The notes: generated by a model from the letters alone, not told the origin. A DNA stretch of 64,000 nt from Exilibacterium tricleocarpae (GCF_007004655.1 NZ_ML660093.1:105197-169196); one strand, 5' to 3'. Shown: positions 25,414-34,751, numbered from the stretch's first letter. Numbers and translations: made by a program.

Positions 25414-26187
25414 ATGAAGACAGTTGAAGAAAGCGTCGTAATGGCTATGGATGGCGCAGATAGTAATTTGTTTCCGTATTTGCCGTACATTTTACAGGAT
25501 TTATGGGAAATTGGTGCATCTCCTGAAGTCGTACTTAAATTAGTGGAAAAATACACGACTGATCGTTCAAATCTTAAGGTTCTCGATTTAGGATGTGGGA
25601 AAGGGGCAGTGTTAATAAAATTGGCAAAACAGTTTAACTGTTATTGCCATGGAGTAGATGCTGTTGAGGAATTTATCGATGAGGCTAAAGATAAAGCAAA
25701 AAAATTCAATGTTGACGAAAATTGCTGCTTTGAATGTGATGACATAAGAGTCAGAATTAATGATTTAAGAGATTACGATATCATAATCCTTGGTGCTATT
25801 GGCCCAGTTCTTGGTGATTATCAGTCGACATTAACTAAAGCTTCAAAATGCATCAAAGAAAGCGGGCTAGTATTTGTTGATGATGGATATATCGATGACG
25901 GGAGTGAATATTCACACCCTTTAATGGAAAAAAAGTCAGTGATTCTTAAGCAAGCATCTGATGCTGGAATGAAACTAATCGATGAGGTTGTTGTTAACAC
26001 AGATGAAATAAAAGAATCAGATGAGTACATTTACAGAAATATTAAGAGGCGATGCCAAGAGCTGATCGAGAAACACCCTGATAAAAAGAATATTTTCATT
26101 GATTATATTAGGGAGCAAGAAGAAGAGAATGAGGCACTTGAAACGAAAGTAGTTTGCTCAACAATGCTTTTTGGGAGGTGTAGTTAG
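25414..26187 (+). CDS. Class I SAM-dependent methyltransferase
   Basis: About 257 residues. Motif I is VLDLGCGKGAVLIKLA near residue 55 and is followed by the acidic ligand strand CHGVDAVEEFIDEA and ECDDIRVRI, as in Rossmann-fold methyltransferases. The substrate is unknown. AT-rich codons contrast sharply with the upstream gltX. An in-frame GTG at 25402 is the alternative start; the ribosome site is weak for both. No operon partner is evident. Confidence 0.8.
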   Translation: MKTVEESVVMAMDGADSNLFPYLPYILQDLWEIGASPEVVLKLVEKYTTDRSNLKVLDLGCGKGAVLIKLAKQFNCYCHGVDAVEEFIDEAKDKAKKFNVDENCCFECDDIRVRINDLRDYDIIILGAIGPVLGDYQSTLTKASKCIKESGLVFVDDGYIDDGSEYSHPLMEKKSVILKQASDAGMKLIDEVVVNTDEIKESDEYIYRNIKRRCQELIEKHPDKKNIFIDYIREQEEENEALETKVVCSTMLFGRCS

Positions 26188-26533
26188 AACAATGGTGCCA
26201 TAAAGTATATAAAGACATGGCAAACAAGGACAAGTTTCGCCTGCCGAAACCTGTATCCAATTGTTGAACAGGCCCGGAGTGTGTGGTTAAAAATCAGTCT
26301 TTATATAGGCCCTAAAATAGTATCGTTTCTTTTGGCCTCCGGCACAGACCCTGACTATGATGTACGTATTAGAGAGTGTGATTCGACATTGTTCTCCGCT
26401 AGAGCTATCAGTGGTCCTCATGGAAAATATCCGGACGAAAGCACTTATATACAAATGTCAAACCAACTTCAAGCCAATAAGCGCGTCAACTGATTGAGAC
26501 GTTAAGTTCACCAATCATTGTTTAGGGGAAATC
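26188..26533. other. Spacer between methyltransferase and hydrolase
   Basis: 346 bp. A 70-codon frame at 26281-26493 is present, but I cannot link it to any family and it has no convincing ribosome site. The 3' end carries gacgttaagttc at about 26500, compatible with an integron-type GTTRRRY core but not proof of one. Confidence 0.4.
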
Positions 26534-27064
26534 GTGGATATATTGCTTATCATTGATATGCAAGTGGCATCGTTTGCAAAAGGAGAAAAATATGACTCCG
26601 ATAATGTTATTGCTCGAATAAATCAGTTGTCTGAGCACGTTCGTCGAAACGGCGGAAAAGTGGTTTTCATTCAACACGATGGAACGGAAGAAGAGGGATT
26701 GCTGCCATTCTCCTCTGGATGGAAAATTCTACCATCACTTACTCAGGATAAACGTGATGTCGTCATTAGGAAGACTATTAATGATTCTTTCTACAACACA
26801 AGCCTAAACAAGTGGCTACAACAATTCAATGAGATAAGACTGCTGGTTACAGGCTGGGCAACTGATTTTTGTGTTGATACAACAATTAGAGCGGCTGTTA
26901 GTCACGGATACAACGTTGTTGCTGTTTCTGATTGTCACACGGTAAGTGACCGGCCTCATTTAAGTGCTGAACAGGTAATTGAACACCACAACTGGATATG
27001 GAACAATATGCATACGCCAGCAAAGCCTGTTGAGGTACTACCGCTAAAGGCTCTGTTTGGGTAG
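26534..27064 (+). CDS. Isochorismatase-family cysteine hydrolase
   Basis: A 176-residue single-domain hydrolase with the family catalytic triad visible: Asp8 in LLIIDMQ, Lys near 80 in VIRKTINDSF, and Cys113 in GWATDFCVDTT. The family hydrolyses small amides or vinyl ethers such as nicotinamide or isochorismate; the substrate is undetermined. GTG start behind a good AGGGGAA site. AT-rich, isolated from its neighbours by long spacers. Confidence 0.88.
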   Translation: MDILLIIDMQVASFAKGEKYDSDNVIARINQLSEHVRRNGGKVVFIQHDGTEEEGLLPFSSGWKILPSLTQDKRDVVIRKTINDSFYNTSLNKWLQQFNEIRLLVTGWATDFCVDTTIRAAVSHGYNVVAVSDCHTVSDRPHLSAEQVIEHHNWIWNNMHTPAKPVEVLPLKALFG

Positions 27065-27169
27065 GTGGCGTGGAAACTTAACAACCACAGTTAAAGGAAA
27101 ACCTACGCGTTGATCTGATTCTCCTCACCGTAAGCTTAAGTTTGTAAGGCAGTTTTGTGGAAGCCGTGA

Positions 27170-27232
27170 GTGATGGGGCCAGACCACATTTTTCCGTTTT
27201 TTCGGGTGAAGTTACCTCAAAACGTCGCCCTC
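27170..27232 (+). repeat. Gggg-cagaccac repeat, copy 1
   Basis: The stretch gtgatggggccagaccac, a tttcc-gttttttcgggtg core and ttacctcaaaacg is matched at 28298-28362, with a further partial copy near 28549. Such gggRcagaccac sequences are typical of dispersed REP-type elements mobilised by Y1 transposases; none is encoded in this window. Confidence 0.6.
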
Positions 27233-27253
27233 AATGGTTCAAACTAAAATTAT

Positions 27254-27736
27254 ATGAATATCAGAGAAGCTACAACAGAAGATTGGGATTTAGTTTGGCC
27301 TATTTTCCACGAAGTAGTCAAAGCCGGAGAAACCTATGCGTATGAAGTGGATACAACCAGAGAGCAGGCAGAGGAGATCTGGCTAAATACTCCACGTAAG
27401 ACCTACCTCTTTGAAGAGAGTGGAAAAGCATTGGGTACCTATTTTTTAAAAACTAACCAAGCAGGCCCGGGAAGCCACGTTTGCAATTGTGGTTATATGG
27501 TTGCTTCTCAGGCCAGGGGCAAAGGGCTCGCCACCTTAATGTGTGAACACTCACAAGAGGTTGCCAAGGAACTCGGCTACAAAGCTATGCAGTTTAACTT
27601 TGTAGTATCAAGTAACGAGGGTGCAGTACGGTTGTGGGATAAACTTGGTTTTAAAACTGTAGGTTGCTTACCTAAAGCTTTCAATCATCCAGTAAAAGGG
27701 TATGTGGATGCGCTGGTCATGTATAAATGGCTATAA
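27254..27736 (+). CDS. GNAT-family N-acetyltransferase
   Basis: A 160-residue acetyltransferase. It begins MNIREATTEDWDLVWPIF, the usual GNAT first strand and helix. The acetyl-CoA pyrophosphate loop is in VASQARGKGLATLM (Q/R-x-x-G-x-G/A), followed by EVAKELGYKAMQFNFVVSSNEGAVRLWDKLGF. The acceptor is unknown. Starts 20 bp after the preceding dispersed repeat. Confidence 0.9.
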   Translation: MNIREATTEDWDLVWPIFHEVVKAGETYAYEVDTTREQAEEIWLNTPRKTYLFEESGKALGTYFLKTNQAGPGSHVCNCGYMVASQARGKGLATLMCEHSQEVAKELGYKAMQFNFVVSSNEGAVRLWDKLGFKTVGCLPKAFNHPVKGYVDALVMYKWL

Positions 27737-27802
27737 ACATGGCAATCAGAAGCATGGCGACGTTGGTGCAGGATCAGTCCGCTGCCGTAGGCGTTAGATG
27801 TT

Positions 27803-28276
27803 ATGAGAATTATCATACTACTTTTCTTACTTTTTAGTTATGCAGCTTGGTCAGATGCTGATCTCGTAAAGGTCGATAAATCTGAGCGTAAAATGTATCT
27901 TTTGAGTGGCGCGAAAGTTATAAAGGAGTACCATATATCGTTGGGTGCAAATCCTGCGGGCCACAAGCAGCAAGAGGGTGACGAGAAAACTCCAGAAGGA
28001 AGTTACACCCTCGACTACAAAAAGGAGGATTCTTCATTCTATCGTGCGATGCATATCAGCTACCCGAATGAAACTGACAAAAAGCTCGCTCAAGCTAAAG
28101 GAGTCTCTCCGGGCGGTTTTGTTATGGTTCATGGACAGCGAAACTGGCTGGGTTGGCTCGCTCCCATAGCACAGAGCTTCGATTGGACAAATGGGTGTAT
28201 CGCGATAACCAACTCTGAAATGGATGAATTCATGAGCTTGGTAAAGACCGGCACGGAAATTCAGATTGAGTGGTAA
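27803..28276 (+). CDS. L,D-transpeptidase (YkuD family)
   Basis: A 157-residue secreted protein with a short signal peptide (IILLFLLFSYAAWS). The YkuD domain shows LVKVDKSERKMYLLSG, an active-site His in VMVHGQRNW near residue 110 and the nucleophile Cys132 in DWTNGCIAI. The family cross-links peptidoglycan or anchors lipoproteins, or modifies cell-wall peptides. It begins only 6 bp after a cassette-like gcgttagatg sequence and lacks a clear ribosome site, which is unusual. Confidence 0.88.
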   Translation: MRIIILLFLLFSYAAWSDADLVKVDKSERKMYLLSGAKVIKEYHISLGANPAGHKQQEGDEKTPEGSYTLDYKKEDSSFYRAMHISYPNETDKKLAQAKGVSPGGFVMVHGQRNWLGWLAPIAQSFDWTNGCIAITNSEMDEFMSLVKTGTEIQIEW

Positions 28277-28297
28277 GCATTTAACCCCGCTAGGAGA

Positions 28298-28362
28298 GTG
28301 ATGGGGGACAGACCACCTGTTTCTGTTTTTCGGGTGCAATTACTTCAAAAGGTGTCCCCAAT
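28298..28362 (+). repeat. Gggg-cagaccac repeat, copy 2
   Basis: gtgatgggggacagaccac with the same cgggtg and ttacttcaaaagg segments as 27170-27232. Its ends ggggacagaccacc and aaaaggtgtcccc are partly complementary, giving a stem-loop. Confidence 0.6.
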
Positions 28363-28591
28363 GCTACAAAATGACAATAGGTGGCAAACAAGTTGGCTTC
28401 AACGGGCACTGCAGCGGTAAAGTCGATAAATATGGTCTTGCGGGTGTTCTGGGGTCGGCTTACCTGAAATTCTCTGATCGTCTTATGAATACAGAATTTA
28501 GTTAAGTAAACTGTTTTGGGATTCAGAAAAGTATAACTTTTTGTCATCCGGATTTTTCGAGTGAAGTTTTGACATTCCTGGTAGTTGGAAT
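28363..28591. other. Spacer with gttaagtaaactgt box
   Basis: No gene supported. Contains gttaagtaaactgt at 28501, a member of the gttaRgtaaactgtccc family, and a partial third copy of the cggatttttcgagtgaagtt segment near 28549. Confidence 0.5.
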
Positions 28592-29455
28592 ATGAAGATT
28601 CTGTTTTTGACATTAATAGCACTTAGTCTTGTTCCGCTGTTTATTGGTTTTGCTATGCTCTGGCGAACGCCAAGGTCAGAAAGTCAGATCATGCTGTCGG
28701 TTCCTGCCAGCATTTTACTTTGCGCTTTAAGCTTCAATTTGACTTTTTTTGTTCAAGAAATTGGCTTGGTGGTTCCCAAGGCGCTGGTGCCTGACCTGAA
28801 TCCCATTCTCTACCACAACGACCATAGCTGGAGCGGTGACGCAGAGATCGCTGAACTACTCCAGGGTACCGGCGCGATCGCAACATTGACGAGCGGGTTG
28901 GTGTCCATTGCCCTGCTGCGTGTTTTTCGAAACGCGTCTGCAACCTGGAGACTGTTTTTCTTCTGGATGTCTTTTCAAGGTCTCTATCAAGCGCTCACAC
29001 AACTTGCGATTGGGGCCTTAGTTGCCGGAAACGACATGGGCCGCGCGCTTGCTTTTCTCCAGATCAGCCAGGCCGGTAAGATGATCATTCTCGCAGTGGC
29101 GGTGCTGGGACTGGCTGTCAGTGGTTTAACGCTTGCTCGTATCTATCCGTTTTCTTTTCGGGGGGAACCAGCGCGTTACAATTGCAATAGCGCGCTCCAT
29201 CTGCTTTTGGTGTCGATTATTGCTGTAGCGCTGGTTATCCCCTTTCGCATGCCCCGTGAACTGATCGAAGTGCTATTCGTGCCCATGGTTGTAAACATTA
29301 TCGGCGTTAGCTGGATGATCCTGGGTACAGGTTTCTCACAGGCTCCTGTAGCGGCAATCGATGATCAGCCTCCGACCGTAATCGGTCCGGCCACGGCACT
29401 AGTGCTAACGCTCGTTTTCTTTCAGCTTTTTTTACGGCCCGGGGTTGAGTTCTAG
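28592..29455 (+). CDS. Polytopic membrane protein of unknown function
   Basis: A 287-residue protein with about seven hydrophobic segments (FLTLIALSLVPLFIGFAML, ILLCALSFNLTFFV, GAIATLTSGLVSIALL, LFFFWMSFQGLYQAL, MIILAVAVLGLAVSGL, LHLLLVSIIAVALVI, VVNIIGVSWMILG). A hydrophilic loop HNDHSWSGDAEI lies between segments two and three. I do not recognise the family. Composition is more GC-balanced than the preceding genes. Confidence 0.7.
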   Translation: MKILFLTLIALSLVPLFIGFAMLWRTPRSESQIMLSVPASILLCALSFNLTFFVQEIGLVVPKALVPDLNPILYHNDHSWSGDAEIAELLQGTGAIATLTSGLVSIALLRVFRNASATWRLFFFWMSFQGLYQALTQLAIGALVAGNDMGRALAFLQISQAGKMIILAVAVLGLAVSGLTLARIYPFSFRGEPARYNCNSALHLLLVSIIAVALVIPFRMPRELIEVLFVPMVVNIIGVSWMILGTGFSQAPVAAIDDQPPTVIGPATALVLTLVFFQLFLRPGVEF

Positions 29456-29916
29456 TGGCTGTGCCGGTTATTGAAGCGGTTGCGTGATATTCAGGTATCT
29501 CTATTCCAGAGTCCGCTCTACGTTGACATTCTGTCTAATAAAAATTGCGATTTTCTCATAGATACTCTCTGCATGGGCCGAACTTTTATAGTTATAGCCA
29601 CCATTAATAGCTCGCTATAAATTTAATGACTATTAGTCAGTATTGTTAGTTTGATTACACTAATCGCCGACATTCTGTAAATTTATATTTAAAAACACAT
29701 AACTTATTGAATTTTATGTACTTATCACTTTCCAAACTAACGGTTAGTATAGAAAAACTATAGTTTTGCATATTAAAAGATAGTGCTTATAACTCTTTTA
29801 TTGAGTGTTTGCTAAGAATTTGGCGCTATTATTGTATTAAAGATCAGTAAGGTGTTGACTAAGGCGATGTAAAACTCTAATTTAGCGTCATTAGATAATA
29901 AAAATATGTGGAGACG
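29456..29916. other. AT-rich upstream region of the TonB receptor
   Basis: 460 bp without a gene, containing the two palindromes described separately and presumably the receptor promoter. Confidence 0.5.
29736..29767. promoter_or_regulatory. Paired palindromes upstream of TonB receptor
   Basis: actaacggttagt (29736-29748, one central base) and, 5 bp on, the perfect 14-bp palindrome aaaactatagtttt (29754-29767). The first resembles short TetR-type operators. They lie about 150 bp upstream of the receptor start and are candidates for regulator binding. Confidence 0.45.
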
Positions 29917-32265
29917 ATGATGCTATACAAAAAAAGCAAGGTTTACCTTGCACTTCTCGCTACCTATACGGCTTCCATCAGCGCGCAGACGCAGCAAGAC
30001 GTTGGAGCTATGCTTGAGGAAATTATTGTTACCGCAGAGAAGCGGGAGGCTACTCTTCAGGATACAGCCATAGCGGTAACGGCTTTGGATGCCGGTACGT
30101 TAGAGCGATCCAATATTGAAGATAGCCTGGATTTACAGTTTGCCGTGCCGAATCTGATGCTTGGCCAGAACGATAATATTACCTTGCGTGGCGTAGGGCA
30201 GAGTGTTTTAGGGGGAGGTGCTGACCCAGCGGTAAGTTCCACCTTCAATACTATGGCTATTTCTCCCACCGGTGAGATTTACGATTTGGAGCGAATCGAG
30301 GTGTTGCGCGGTCCACAGGGAACTTTGTTTGGGCGCAACACGACCGGCGGTGTGATCAATACGGTTTCCGCCAAGCCCACGGAGACTTTTTCTGCAGACC
30401 TGGCCGCTCAGGTAGCGAATTTCGGATCGATACGCACCGTGGGGGTTGTCAATTTGCCGCTAACGGACTCTGTCTACCAGCGTTTTGCCTTTAATACGGT
30501 CAGGCGTGATGGCTACACCGAGAACGAATTTAACGGTACTGACGTTGACGGCCGTGATCAGGTGTCTATTCGCAGCACTACCCGTTTTGAATTTGGGGGG
30601 GATAACGAGGCAACCCTGATTGTGCAGTATTACGACGAGGACAGTGATCGACAATCTGCAGTGAAGGTTGCCTGTAAGCAGGATACTACCCTGGGTTGTG
30701 CGCCTGATACTGAGGATGAAATTGGTTATCCGGCAGATTTTATAGGCAGTGTCGATACGGGCTTGCTGCTTGGCGGCATTCTAAAACCGAACCGCTATGG
30801 CGAGGCGCCGAGCGACTACCGTACTGTCAGGCTTGAAACGGACCCTACTTATGAGTTGGAGGAGCTCTTTGCCGGGTTGGAAGTCAATATTAGTCTTGGT
30901 GATAACTTGACGCTGACTTCTGTTACATCTTATGCAGATGGCGAGTTCAATCAATTTCGAGACTTCGATTTGGCAGCTGCGCCCGACGCTTTTAATGTCA
31001 CCCCTGCTACTCCCGAGGCTGCGCTGACCTATCTATACGATGGCGAATTTCAGACTCGTACTGACTATGCGTCAACGCAAAGAAATATTAGTGAGTCCGA
31101 AAGCTTCGCTCAAGAATTTCGCCTCGCCTCGGGTTTTGATGGGCCACTCAATTTTCTTGTGGGTATATCCTATTTCGAAGAGGATGTAGATTTTTGGGGG
31201 GCGAGCTATATACCGGGCTTGCACAATACGCTCAACCCTGCTTTTGCTGCCGGTCTGATCACTGGCGGGGTCACTAATGAGAGCGATCGAACTTCTGAAT
31301 CTCAAGCAGTATTTGGTGAGGTTAATTACGATTTAACGGAAAATCTTATTCTCACTACGGGCTTGCGCTATACCGAAGATGAAAAGAGGTCGACGGCTGG
31401 CTTCAACACCCTCGGTGAGGTTACTAATTTTGTAACAGCCGAGGGAAGCTGGGAGGAGGTTACCGGCAAGATAAACCTTAGTTGGAGGACAGAGCTACCG
31501 TTTACCAACGACACCACTGTGTACGGAACCTTGTCCCGAGGCTATAAAGGAGGCGGTTTGAACCCCGGAAATATTATATCGGAGACTTTTGATCCGGAGT
31601 ATATTAATGCCATCGAAATAGGCGCGAAAAACCAACTGCTCAACAATAGCATGCAGTTGAATGCGGCCGCCTTTTACTATGATTATAAAGATTATCAGGT
31701 AGGTGGCTTGATTGAAGGTGTGGCTGTCAATTTCAATGCCGAAAAGGCTAAAATTCAAGGCTTTGAGCTGGAAGGACTGTATTTGATCACTGAAAATTTA
31801 TTGGTCAATGCCAATCTGGCTATTCTGGATACAGAAATTGTTTCCTCACTACCTCTGCCTAACACTTCACTGGGGAGCGTTGGGGGAGTACCCATTCTGG
31901 AAGATGTGGAAGGTAATGATCTGCCCAATGCGCCGGAGAGTTCTTTTAGCTTGGGCGTTCAGTACACTCAGCAGCTCAATGATACGTATGAACTTCGCTA
32001 TCGCGCTGACTACTACTGGCAGGATGAGTTTCAAGGGCGAGAGTTTGATAACTACACCTACGACGCGTGGGACCGGACTGACCTCTACCTTACCTTGAGT
32101 GAGACAGGTGGTCGGTGGGAAGTCGAAGCGTTTGTGAAAAACGTGACTGACGACGACGGTATAACCGGTGGTAGTGCCGAAGCCGCGCTGGTGGGGTTGT
32201 TTCGCAAATTACGTCTGTTAGACCCACGCACTTACGGCGTTGAGTTTAACTATCATTGGGACTAA
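29917..32265 (+). CDS. TonB-dependent outer-membrane receptor
   Basis: About 782 residues. After a signal peptide comes the TonB-box-like EEIIVTAEKREATLQDTAIA typical of the large receptor group used for organic substrates. The plug has ITLRGVG, the segment YDLERIEVLRGPQGTLFGRN, and the beta-barrel ends in a terminal aromatic strand. The cargo is unknown; it is neither obviously siderophore- nor metal-specific. A GGAG site at 29909 favours ATG 29917 over the GTG at 29908. It is followed by a strong terminator, then a VOC lipoprotein on the same strand. Confidence 0.9.
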   Translation: MMLYKKSKVYLALLATYTASISAQTQQDVGAMLEEIIVTAEKREATLQDTAIAVTALDAGTLERSNIEDSLDLQFAVPNLMLGQNDNITLRGVGQSVLGGGADPAVSSTFNTMAISPTGEIYDLERIEVLRGPQGTLFGRNTTGGVINTVSAKPTETFSADLAAQVANFGSIRTVGVVNLPLTDSVYQRFAFNTVRRDGYTENEFNGTDVDGRDQVSIRSTTRFEFGGDNEATLIVQYYDEDSDRQSAVKVACKQDTTLGCAPDTEDEIGYPADFIGSVDTGLLLGGILKPNRYGEAPSDYRTVRLETDPTYELEELFAGLEVNISLGDNLTLTSVTSYADGEFNQFRDFDLAAAPDAFNVTPATPEAALTYLYDGEFQTRTDYASTQRNISESESFAQEFRLASGFDGPLNFLVGISYFEEDVDFWGASYIPGLHNTLNPAFAAGLITGGVTNESDRTSESQAVFGEVNYDLTENLILTTGLRYTEDEKRSTAGFNTLGEVTNFVTAEGSWEEVTGKINLSWRTELPFTNDTTVYGTLSRGYKGGGLNPGNIISETFDPEYINAIEIGAKNQLLNNSMQLNAAAFYYDYKDYQVGGLIEGVAVNFNAEKAKIQGFELEGLYLITENLLVNANLAILDTEIVSSLPLPNTSLGSVGGVPILEDVEGNDLPNAPESSFSLGVQYTQQLNDTYELRYRADYYWQDEFQGREFDNYTYDAWDRTDLYLTLSETGGRWEVEAFVKNVTDDDGITGGSAEAALVGLFRKLRLLDPRTYGVEFNYHWD

Positions 32266-32316
32266 AAAATCATTCAGGTCTTACGGATTTGATCCGGCTG
32301 TGACCGGTATTTAGTG

Positions 32317-32345
32317 AAAAACGACGACATGATGTCGTCGTTTTT
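32317..32345 (+). terminator. Intrinsic terminator after TonB receptor
   Basis: Stem aaaaacgacgaca/tgtcgtcgttttt, 52 bp after the receptor stop, ending in a T-run. Symmetric, so it may work in both directions. Confidence 0.88.
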
Positions 32346-32419
32346 GCATCAGCGAAATGTAGAGTTTTTAAAGCGGTTTATTTTTACTGACAACTTTCTC
32401 GTTTATTAAAGGAATTTTT

Positions 32420-33463
32420 ATGCGCAATATTCTTTTGGCCCTTTTGAGTGTTATGACCTTGGCTGGTTGTTCCAGCGGTGAGCCGGGAAGGCCGGATGAC
32501 GCAGTTGTTCGTGGAGTTCACTATGTTGGCGTCGCTGTTAGTGACATCGAACGATCTGCGAATTTTTATCGAGAGATAGCCGATCTGGAAAGTGTTGAAA
32601 ATGGAGAGTTTCATCATCATCCCGTGATTGATGCGCTTGTCGATCGAACCGGTGCTAAAGCCTCGACAAAACTTATGAGAAGTGTGAACGCACAGCTTCG
32701 CCTTATGGAGTTTGAAAATCCATCTGCAGCGGCAGTGTCGGCCGGTCAAGTGGAGGTGTACGGTCCCGGCATTGCTCACTTGTGTTTTCAAGTAAATAAG
32801 GAAACCAAGTCCTACCAGCGCTTTCTTGAAGCTGGGGGCGTCGCGATTGGCGATCGTGAAATGGCTCAGCTAAATCCGGCTAGTCCCGTTTCTTATGCTT
32901 ATGGGCGTGATTTTGACCAGGCAATTATAGAGATTGAGCACGTGAATTTTGAAGCTCTTGATCTCGACACGCCGCCGGAGAATGACTATCGAATTCGACA
33001 CATATCACTGGCGACACCGGATGTTGATCGCGCGGCGAAGTTCTATTCCATTCTGTTACAGGAGGAGAATCCGCGCCGGGTTGGTAACTGGTTTCCCGTG
33101 TCCGGTGAAAAGGTGGATATGGTTTCCGGTCTTCCCGGCAGCAAGCTGAAATTTGCCTGGTTTCAAGTCCGAAATCTCGAGTTGGAGATCATTCAGTATG
33201 TCAGTCACCCAACCGAGCTTGCGGATGCGCCCCGCCCGGCGGATGCTCATGGCTATAATATGATTGTCTTTGATGTTGTTGATTTAGACGCAGCGAGCGA
33301 AAGACTTATCGCTGCAGGCGGTACCGTTGTCGTTGAAGACAAGCCGATGGACGGCGGTAAAGTCATGTTTGGTCGGGACCCTGATGGAAATTTATTGGGC
33401 TTTCAACAATTGCCGGATGACTCTGTACTTTCATCGCAGAACTTTTCAGGCAATGGTACTTAA
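32420..33463 (+). CDS. Lipoprotein with two VOC domains
   Basis: A 347-residue protein with signal MRNILLALLSVMTLAGC (lipid-anchored Cys17). It contains two glyoxalase-fold domains, about residues 31-180 (VRGVHYVGVAVSDIERSANFY) and 195-335 (IRHISLATPDVDRAAKFY .. GKVMFGRDPDGNLLGFQQ). VOC enzymes are normally cytoplasmic; an exported lipoprotein form is unusual. Two domains can build one metal site, as in extradiol dioxygenases. It follows the TonB receptor but behind a terminator. Confidence 0.82.
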   Translation: MRNILLALLSVMTLAGCSSGEPGRPDDAVVRGVHYVGVAVSDIERSANFYREIADLESVENGEFHHHPVIDALVDRTGAKASTKLMRSVNAQLRLMEFENPSAAAVSAGQVEVYGPGIAHLCFQVNKETKSYQRFLEAGGVAIGDREMAQLNPASPVSYAYGRDFDQAIIEIEHVNFEALDLDTPPENDYRIRHISLATPDVDRAAKFYSILLQEENPRRVGNWFPVSGEKVDMVSGLPGSKLKFAWFQVRNLELEIIQYVSHPTELADAPRPADAHGYNMIVFDVVDLDAASERLIAAGGTVVVEDKPMDGGKVMFGRDPDGNLLGFQQLPDDSVLSSQNFSGNGT

Positions 33464-33983
33464 AATGTGCTGTTACGTCTTTGCCGGTATTGTTTTACTA
33501 GTGCTTTGACCAGAAAATATTTTCACTTCGGTGGCACTAAGGTCTCGATCCGGGCGTAGCCCTTCGGGACCTTCGCCAGCAGGGATGCTGGCGAAGAGCC
33601 TACAGGGATGTATTCACGGCGAGTCCCGAAGGGTTATAGGCTAGGCGCCCCCCCTGATTGAGACCGTGTCAGCTAAGGACACCAGAAGCCGTTTTAGGTG
33701 AAAATCTTTATTTGTCGAAGCACTAGAATACTTTTTTCCTACGCAACCCGCCTCACCGTTACCTAACTTCCACCCTTTTCGATATGAAAAGGATATGTGA
33801 GGCCTCATCCCGCTCGATCAGCTCGTATGCCGGATAGAGTACAAGATGATGCGCTATGAGATGACGGAAAAGGCGGTTATGTGATTGCCTATACGCTTGC
33901 AAGCCATCGATAAGGCATTGGGTGATGGCCGCATCACTCCAGCTCCACAATGCCCTGTCGCAATCGTATGGAAAGGTGAGATT
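33464..33983. other. Intergenic after the VOC lipoprotein
   Basis: Apart from the inverted-repeat element, no gene is supported. A leftward open frame (33759-33983) runs directly on from the stop codon of the SDR gene in the same frame, encoding ..WSWSDAAITQCLIDGLQAY.., but it has no ATG or GTG start. It may be a decayed fragment. Confidence 0.45.
33541..33665. mobile_element. CAGGGATG-family inverted-repeat element
   Basis: Ends ggtctcgatc (33541-33550) and gattgagacc (33656-33665) are inverted with one mismatch. Inner arms agcccttcgggac/gtcccgaagggtt also pair, and the centre holds the hairpin ttcgccagc-aggga-tgctggcgaa with a cagggatg core. No coding capacity. Confidence 0.65.
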
Positions 33984-34751
33984 TTAATAGTGTGTATGTT
34001 TGAGGGCGCCACCGTCGACCCGGAGGTTTGCACCGGTAATATAGGAGGCGGCAGGGCTTGCTAAAAATGCTACCGCATTGGCCACTTCCTGCGGTGTTCC
34101 GTGGCGCTGCAGGGCAGATATTTGGCTGGCGCGTTCAAAGAGTGCGGGATCTGCCTGTTTGACTTGAGCCCAAAACCCCCCTTCAAAATTTATCGGCCCC
34201 GGTGTCACAAAGTTAGACCTAATGCCATTTTCGGCAAGGCGGTGAGCGAGCTGTGCGGCGTAGGCGTTCAATGCGGCTTTCATCACGCCGTACTCCCTTT
34301 CCTGGGGGATAATGTTAGCCATGACGGAGGCGATACTTGAAATGAAAACAAGAGAGCCGGCATCACTTTTTTGTAGAAAGGGGATAACCAATTCGGTAGC
34401 CCGCATATGCTGCAAGAAATCTGTTTCGAAGGCGTCGAGCCAGCGTTGTTCACCTTGGGAGCTGATCCGTGTTGAGACATTACTGATAAAAATATCTACG
34501 CCGCCTAAGTGGTTCGCGGCGTTTTCCAGCCAGCGGGTATAGGCGGCGGTATCGGTCACATCAATGGCTTCGCCATAGGCGTTGATGCCTTGGGCCTCCC
34601 ATTCACCCAGCGCTTTATTTAGCGCTTCAGAGCCCCGGGCACAGGTGGCTATGGAAGCCCCTTCTTTGGCTAAAACGTTCAAAATAGCATTGCCAATACC
34701 TCGGCTGCCGCCCGTTACAATGGCTCGTTTACCCTTTAAATTCAAATCCAT
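33984..34751 (-). CDS. SDR-family oxidoreductase
   Basis: A 255-residue classical short-chain dehydrogenase. Cofactor motif TGGSRGIG at residues 13-20, then ISNVS, catalytic Ser in FISSIAS, Tyr and Lys in REYGVMKAALN, and C-terminal GANLRVDGGA. Length and motifs fit a 3-oxoacyl-ACP/CoA-reductase-like NAD(P) enzyme; the substrate is not deducible. Monocistronic and divergent from the next small frame. Confidence 0.9.
   Translation of the reverse strand: MDLNLKGKRAIVTGGSRGIGNAILNVLAKEGASIATCARGSEALNKALGEWEAQGINAYGEAIDVTDTAAYTRWLENAANHLGGVDIFISNVSTRISSQGEQRWLDAFETDFLQHMRATELVIPFLQKSDAGSLVFISSIASVMANIIPQEREYGVMKAALNAYAAQLAHRLAENGIRSNFVTPGPINFEGGFWAQVKQADPALFERASQISALQRHGTPQEVANAVAFLASPAASYITGANLRVDGGALKHTHY

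Noticed and set aside
26281-26493. 70-codon frame in the spacer
   Set aside because: No family, weak start; possible but unsupported.
33759-33950. Leftward 63-codon frame behind the SDR gene
   Set aside because: Only a TTG start, in frame with the SDR stop; may be a relic, not callable as a gene.
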